From JACPHB01 sp964495505 (GTDB taxonomy: Bacteria > Patescibacteriota > Minisyncoccia > UBA10092): a stretch of 38,840 bases of DNA. Under the pieces are notes generated by a model. The model made no database searches. It saw only the letters and a program-made list of their open reading frames with translations, and was not told the origin of the DNA. The translations under genes and the position numbers were made by a program. How positions within the stretch are numbered: the stretch's first letter is position 1; each line of letters opens with the position of its first letter. The stretch is taken from the NCBI GenBank assembly GCA_964495505.1, contig CAZBVM010000003.1, positions 1-38,840 on the forward strand, read 5' to 3'. This document shows positions 8,201 through 14,200 of the stretch, in pieces.

Positions 8201-11200
8201 CACGATGCCCCGAATGCGCAAGCCGCCGTCGGTGGCATTATCAATCTGCAATCTTCCAAACTCATCACCTAATGGGATATCGCCGGTCATACCGTGTGAC
8301 ACTGCGCTGTCTCTTAAGACGATAGCCGCGCTACCCAGTAGCTCAAGTTTGTTTGTTGGTCCCGTCGTCCCGATGCCGACGTTGCCAGAACTATTTACAT
8401 ATAAACTACTGATTCCTGTGGTGGTTTGTTGAACATTCAAGGTTCCGGCAATAGCCAAGGTTGATGTCGGGCTTGTTGTGTTAATCCCGACATTCCCATT
8501 TCCATCAATCGTTAATCTCGCGTTTGTTCCAACTGCGGTGGAAGAAGCAATTTTGAATTTATTGGCGTCGGCGGTATCAATGCCCATCGTCCAAGCGCTG
8601 TCGCCGCTTCCTGTTGTGAAACCCAAAGCCGGAGTGGTTGATTTGAAAAGAGACAAAAGATTATTGGGACTCGTCGTCCCGATGCCGACGTTGCCGGAAG
8701 GATCAATGAACAAACTATTGGCGGCGGCGTTTCTATCAACGGAAAGCGCCGCGTTGTTTCCGACGGTTAATCCTCCGGTGATGGTTGAGGTGGAAGTGGT
8801 GTTGGTAACATTGAGTTTGTTAATCCACGCCGTGTCGGAAACGGTTAAGTAAGTTGAAGAAGCGTTGGTTAAGGAAATGCCTTGGAGATTGGTGGTTCCA
8901 GACACAGTCAGATTGCCGGAAAGATAAGTGTTGTGGGCGATAATATCATTAGCGACAAAATTATGCGTGCCCTCAACTTCAATATCGTAAACTTGTTCGG
9001 TCGGCAGACGTTCGATTTTTTTAATTTGATCCCAAATAAAATCATTGCGGTTATTTGACAGTTTATCCGTCAGTTTGCTAAACTTGCGCCATATGAATAA
9101 CCAAACTTTATCAAAACCATTAATATCTTTCCTCGAAGTCGTTCGTTCTCGCGAACCAAAAGCTGTATTTGAAGCAAAATTATTGGCGCTTCTAACTTCG
9201 CGGCTTAAAGAACTGAAAATTGTCTGGAATTCCCAAGCGTTTAAAGGGGGATTAAATAATCCTAAACTTCCCATTTGGCTTATGAAAAAGTTAGAATCGC
9301 TGATTTTACTAGCCGAGACAGTGGATTGGAAATTATCAAAAACGCTCAAAGAAGAACTTGATACTACCGTTGAAGACATTGAGACATTTAATCCCGCGTA
9401 TCGCGCTTCGCTTAAACGAGCATCAGCGGATATTAAAGCCGGAAAGTTTGTAACTATGGAGGAATTAGCAAAACGATACGGCATTGAATAATTATCATGA
9501 TGAAGATTATCTACTCGCCGCAGGCGGATGATTTTTTCAAAAAGTGTTCCTCCGACATTCGTAAGCGCATTCTTAAGAAATTGAGTTTTTACGCTTCTTC
9601 TCCAGATCCTTTGGAATTTGCGGAGCATTTGACGGATGATCCGGAAGCGCCGTACAGATACAGAATAGGAAAGGATTGGCGAGTTAAATTCTCTGTCGAA
9701 AATGGCAGGATTGCGGTTAAAAGTATTGGCAGAAGAGATGAAATTTACCGCCGCTAACATTTCTTCTTTCGTTACGGCAATTTCATTGCCTTCCCGCAAT
9801 TCCGCGACTTTAACCCATCCGTACTTGGTGAGATAAGGATGATTCCCTGTCGTCCTGATGGTTTTTCCAGATGCGGTGGTAAGTTTGTAAATCGGCTTTA
9901 CTCCCATATCCATCAAAGCATTGACCCGGCTCCAAATAAGTTTGCCGGTTTTTTCGTTTAAGGAAAGAATTTCATCGCCGGATTTTATGTTTCTAACTTC
10001 TACTTCGTCGTATTCATATTCAATTCCGCCGTTCTTGCCTCGACGTTTTTTCCGACGGCGCAATTTAGAATCGCCGGTGACGCAATGCCCGGCCACGGAA
10101 AGAAGCGAGCCAGGGCTGGTGGTTCCAACGCCCAAATATCCAAGATTGGTAATCCTTATGGCTTCGGTTAAACTGCCTGATCTTAACGTTGAAAAAGCTA
10201 AGTCGCCTTTTCCGGTGGTCCAGTTTTGAGTGAGGATCCCCGTTACGGCGGCCGTAGAGGTACCGGCGCCTCCGATGTCCACGGCTCTGAAAGTTAACCT
10301 TGAGGCGGTGGAAGTAGCGGAAGCTAAATTAGTAAGATAGACCTGATCAGCGGTGGCTCCAGATGAAGTGTTGGTAACTTCCAGTTTGGTTTGGGGAGAG
10401 GTGGTGCCGATGCCGACGTTGCCGGATGTTACATTTATAGCCATCCAAGCTGTTACACCAGCAAAAATATCATTAGTCTTGCCGAATCTTAGAAGTCCAT
10501 TTCCTGCTGATATGGCTATGTTCCTCTCATTTGCCGTATTCTCTTTCCTAGTAAGCACAAGCATAGACGCCCCACCGTCTACATCACCTGAAATATGAAA
10601 TCTGGCGTTATCTGGTGAAAACACGCCAGCTGACGCTGAATATGTATCAGGACTTATTATTGTGCCTGCTCCAATGTGTAAATTAACACTCGGACTCGCC
10701 GTCCCGATGCCGACGTTGCCATTCCCATCAATAGTTAATCTTGTGTTGGTTCCTACAGCAGTTGAAGAAGCAATTTTGAATTTATTGGCGTCGGCGGTAT
10801 CAATTCCCATCGTCCAAGCGCTGTCGCCGCTTCCGGTGGTGAAACCCAAAGCCGGAGTGGTTGATTTGAAAAGAGACAAAAGATTATTGGGACTCGTCGT
10901 CCCGATGCCGACGTTGCCGGAGGAATCAATTCTCATTCTTTCCGAGGAATTGGTGGCAAAAATTAAAGGATTGGCGCCGGTGGTAGAAGCGGTCAAGGGG
11001 CCGGCGTTGTAGATAAGCGGAGTTTGGATGGAGGTTGAGAAAGCGCCGGTGGTGGCGCCAGCAATGGAGCCGGCGTTGGTAATGCCTAAGTTATTCAAAT
11101 TAAGATTGCCGCCAGTGATGGTTAAACCAGACTGGGAAGTAATAAGTCCGCCGAGATTGCTTGCGCCGCTAACCGCTAAACTGGTGGAACTGGCCGCGCC

Positions 11201-14200
11201 GCTTGTCTGAACCATGAAATTCTGGCCGCCGACATTGAAGCTTGAACCGGAGACGGCGAAGCCGTTGGTGGCGGTGGCGTTTTGGAGGCTGGTGGCGCCA
11301 ATGACGGTTAAGCCGGCATTAGCGTTAACCAAACCGTCAAAGTAGGCCGTGGAAGAAGCGGACAAAGTGCCGAAAAATTTGCCATTGCCCCAAACATCCA
11401 ATTTTGCTAGAGGCGTCGTCGTCCCGATGCCGACGTTGCCCGCACTTGTGATTCGCATTTTCTCTATACCTAATCCCGAATGAAATGCTAAGTATCCAGT
11501 AGATATTCCCTCTGTCCCCACCGTTAGCCCCCCATCCGAGCGACCCAAAAATATAATCCCAGCATTTGCGTTTTCAGTGGGTGAACTGAATAAAATCCTG
11601 CCCACATTGTTATCAGGAGTTTGAATGGAAAGACCAGCATCGCCCGACCCTTCTATTATTAGTTCATCAGTATTTACTTGAGGAACAACATTTCCCGCAT
11701 CGCCTGTTTGAATATGCAATTTACCTTCTGGATTCGTAAGCCCAATGCCGACGTTGCCGTTGCCGTTAATTGTTAATCTCGCGTTCGTTCCAACTGCGGT
11801 AGAACTTGCGATTTTGAATTTGTTGGAATCGGCGGTGTCAACTCCAATTGCCCAACCAGAATTGGTGGAATTAGTTTTGAAGTTTAAAGATGGCGTAGTA
11901 TCGCCAGCAATAGTTAAAAGATTATTGGGTGTCGTCGTCCCGATGCCGACTTTGCCGGTAGAATCAACGATAAAGGCGGTATTGTGGGCAACAATGCCGT
12001 TGGCGATGAAATTGTGGGTATCCTCAATCTCAATATCATAAACTTCTTCTTCGGGGAGATATTCGATACTGACAATTTTATCCCATGTTGATTTATTATT
12101 ATCTCCGACGACAGCGATTTCCATGCCTTCTTTTAGATCTACTACTTTTGTCCATAAACCATTAAATCTTGTTGCGATATTATTTTCCTGATACAATGCT
12201 CGTGCATTGGGCCCGGTGTGGTACGATATCTGGTTTGACATCAGATTCTCCGGGGTTCGATTCCCCGCGGGTCCAATGCCCAATTGGTTAATATTGTTAT
12301 CCACAGAGACACTTGACAGGTTTTTCTCATTTGCTACAATGTAAAAAGATGTCAAGCCAGATCCTCGTATCATATCGAGAATCCCGAAAGCCCCGCCTTG
12401 AGGTGTTAGTTGGTTCATAAGAGCAGCAACACCACTTATAACTCTTCTCAAATAAGCAATGATTGAAATTTCATGATCTATTCTTACAAAATACGGATGA
12501 TTTCCGGTTGTTCTGATGGTTTTTCCGCTTTCGGTGGTCAGTTTATAAATATCCTTAATCCCCATGTATGCCAATTGCTTCACTCGGCGCCATATTAATT
12601 CGCCGGTTTTTTCGTTTAGAGATAAAACCTCGTCTCCGGGTTTGATGTCAATAATCATCGGCTCATCGTAGATATATTCATCGTCATTGGAAATTAAGTC
12701 ATTTGGAAATTGATTAGAAATTAAAAATTTTAAATTAGAAATTTTTCGGCGTCGTCTTCGACGTCGAAGTCGTGTGTCTCCCGTAACGCATTGGCCCACT
12801 CTGAAAGTGTTGGCAGTAGTGTTTAAAATCCCCACGCCCAAGGCGCTTCCGAAATATCCATTGCCATTAACGGCGAAGGTGGTGATTGGTGTCGTCGTCC
12901 CGATGCCAACGTTGCCCGTTGAATTATCAACCAAGAAAAGCGAAGAAGAAGTTCCGGCTCTTAAGGAGCCGTAAATATTTGTTGAAGTGGCGATGTTGGC
13001 GCCATAGCCGGATGGAATCGTCGTGGTCGCCAAAAGTAATTGGCCGTTTCCGGTGAGCCGCATTTTTTCTAAGAGGCCGCCGCTGCCGACGGTTGAAAAA
13101 ATCAGACGGCTGGCAAAGGTATTTGAAGAAGTAGCTTGTTCAACTTGGGCCGCGATTCTCGCCATATTCTGCCCGGCGCCGGTTGAATCCTGGCCATAGA
13201 AAAGCAGGCCGGCGCCAAGGCCATTATCAGCCGTGCCGGTGGTAAAGTGAGAGAGCCGCAATTCATCAACAATGGTGTTGTTATTGGCGTCGCGGTCGGC
13301 CACTTCAAGTTGGTAAGAAGCGGTGGAGATGTCGTTGCCGACGATAACTTTGCCGTTGTCCAAGGTTAAGCTGGTAGTGGCGTTGGTGCCAAAACTCATT
13401 TTGCCATCGCCAGCTCTAAAAAGGCCGGTATCGGTATCGCTTATAAAGCTAAGAGAAGGACTATCAACCGTGCCATCCGGCAAAAGAACGGCGCCGGTTG
13501 AACCGCTTCCGATAAAAAGATTGCCGGAGACCGTGAGGTTGGTCGTTGAAGCGTTGACCATCGTGGTTTTACTTGAAACCGGCGAAACTGAAAATATATT
13601 GGCGCTATTATTATCAATCACCTGCAAACCAACGGCGGTCTGGTTAGCAATAGTTTGAACCGTTAAAGTTGGGTTGGTGGTGGAAGCCGAGCCGTTGTTG
13701 ATGTATAGTGTTTGATTAAATTCAAATCTTTTTGATGAAGTGGCGGCGTTCCAGGTTAGAAGAGCGTTAGGAACAACGGTACCGCGGAAAAAAATTAAGG
13801 TCGCGTTTTCGACGTCAGCAGTGGCGTTGTCGGAATTGATGGTGAAAGTTTCTGATTGGGTGCCGCCGATAGTAGTGGAAGCGGCGGAGATGTTGTTAGC
13901 AGTGAGAGTGCCAATATAGGCGTTTTTCCAGTAAAAAGCAGTGGAACCCAAATCGCGGACGACGTTTTGATCGGGAATCAGGTTAGAATTGATTGAGGAG
14001 TTAACGGTTAAAGTGTCCGCACTTGAAGCGCCTAAGGTGGTGGAATTTCCGGAAACATAAAGGTTTCTTCCGACAAAAACATCGCCTTTGGTTTGAATGG
14101 CGCCACTGGTGGTAGTGGCTATCCCAACGCCGAGACCGCCGGAGATAAATTGATTGCCGTAAACAAAAGTTGAAGTGGCAATGTTCAATCCAAAACCGGA

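Larger units (their letters stand above)
8930..10084 (-). other. Intein 2 of the giant protein (385 residues, Hint fold), carrying a toxin-antitoxin pair
   Basis: The protein reads SVAGH, then C at 10084 as the first intein residue. Block A is CVTGDSKL, followed by a basic run. IKSGDEILSLNEKTGKLIW is the next Hint strand pair and TTGNHPYL is block B with the TxxH signature. The C-terminal splicing blocks are VYDIEVEGTHNFVANDIIAH and the final Asn (codon 8930-8932), followed by Thr as +1 nucleophile. Removing it joins SVAGH to TYLSGNLTVSG, which restores a normal stalk repeat. The segment between the two Hint halves has no LAGLIDADG or HNH motif. It reads as low-quality peptide because the real genes there (9093-9757) are on the plus strand. 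The minus frame is nevertheless open throughout. Confidence 0.85.
11981..12790 (-). other. Intein 1 of the giant protein (270 residues, Hint fold)
   Basis: The first residue is Cys (codon 12788-12790) after FRVGQ. Block A CVTGDTRL is followed by a run of seven arginines and then an A/T repeat (12697-12743) read as KISNLKFLISNQF. IKPGDEVLSLNEKTGELIW and TTGNHPYF (block B) follow. The C-terminal half has VYDIEIEDTHNFIANGIVAH and the final Asn (11981-11983), with Thr at +1. Excision would join FRVGQ to TAFIVDSTGKVGIGT, a natural stalk sequence. Between HPYF and LWTKVVDLKEG lies about 330 bp of foreign sequence (about 12155-12483) on the opposite strand: a tRNA-like element and a promoter. No endonuclease motif is present. 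It is a paralogue of intein 2, but the cargo sits at a different loop. Confidence 0.85.

Noticed and set aside
12209..12275. Normal functional tRNA-Ser or tRNA-Val gene
   Set aside because: There is no D arm, the positional anticodon TGA does not go with the short variable loop, and the base after the anticodon is C; it is reported only as tRNA-like.
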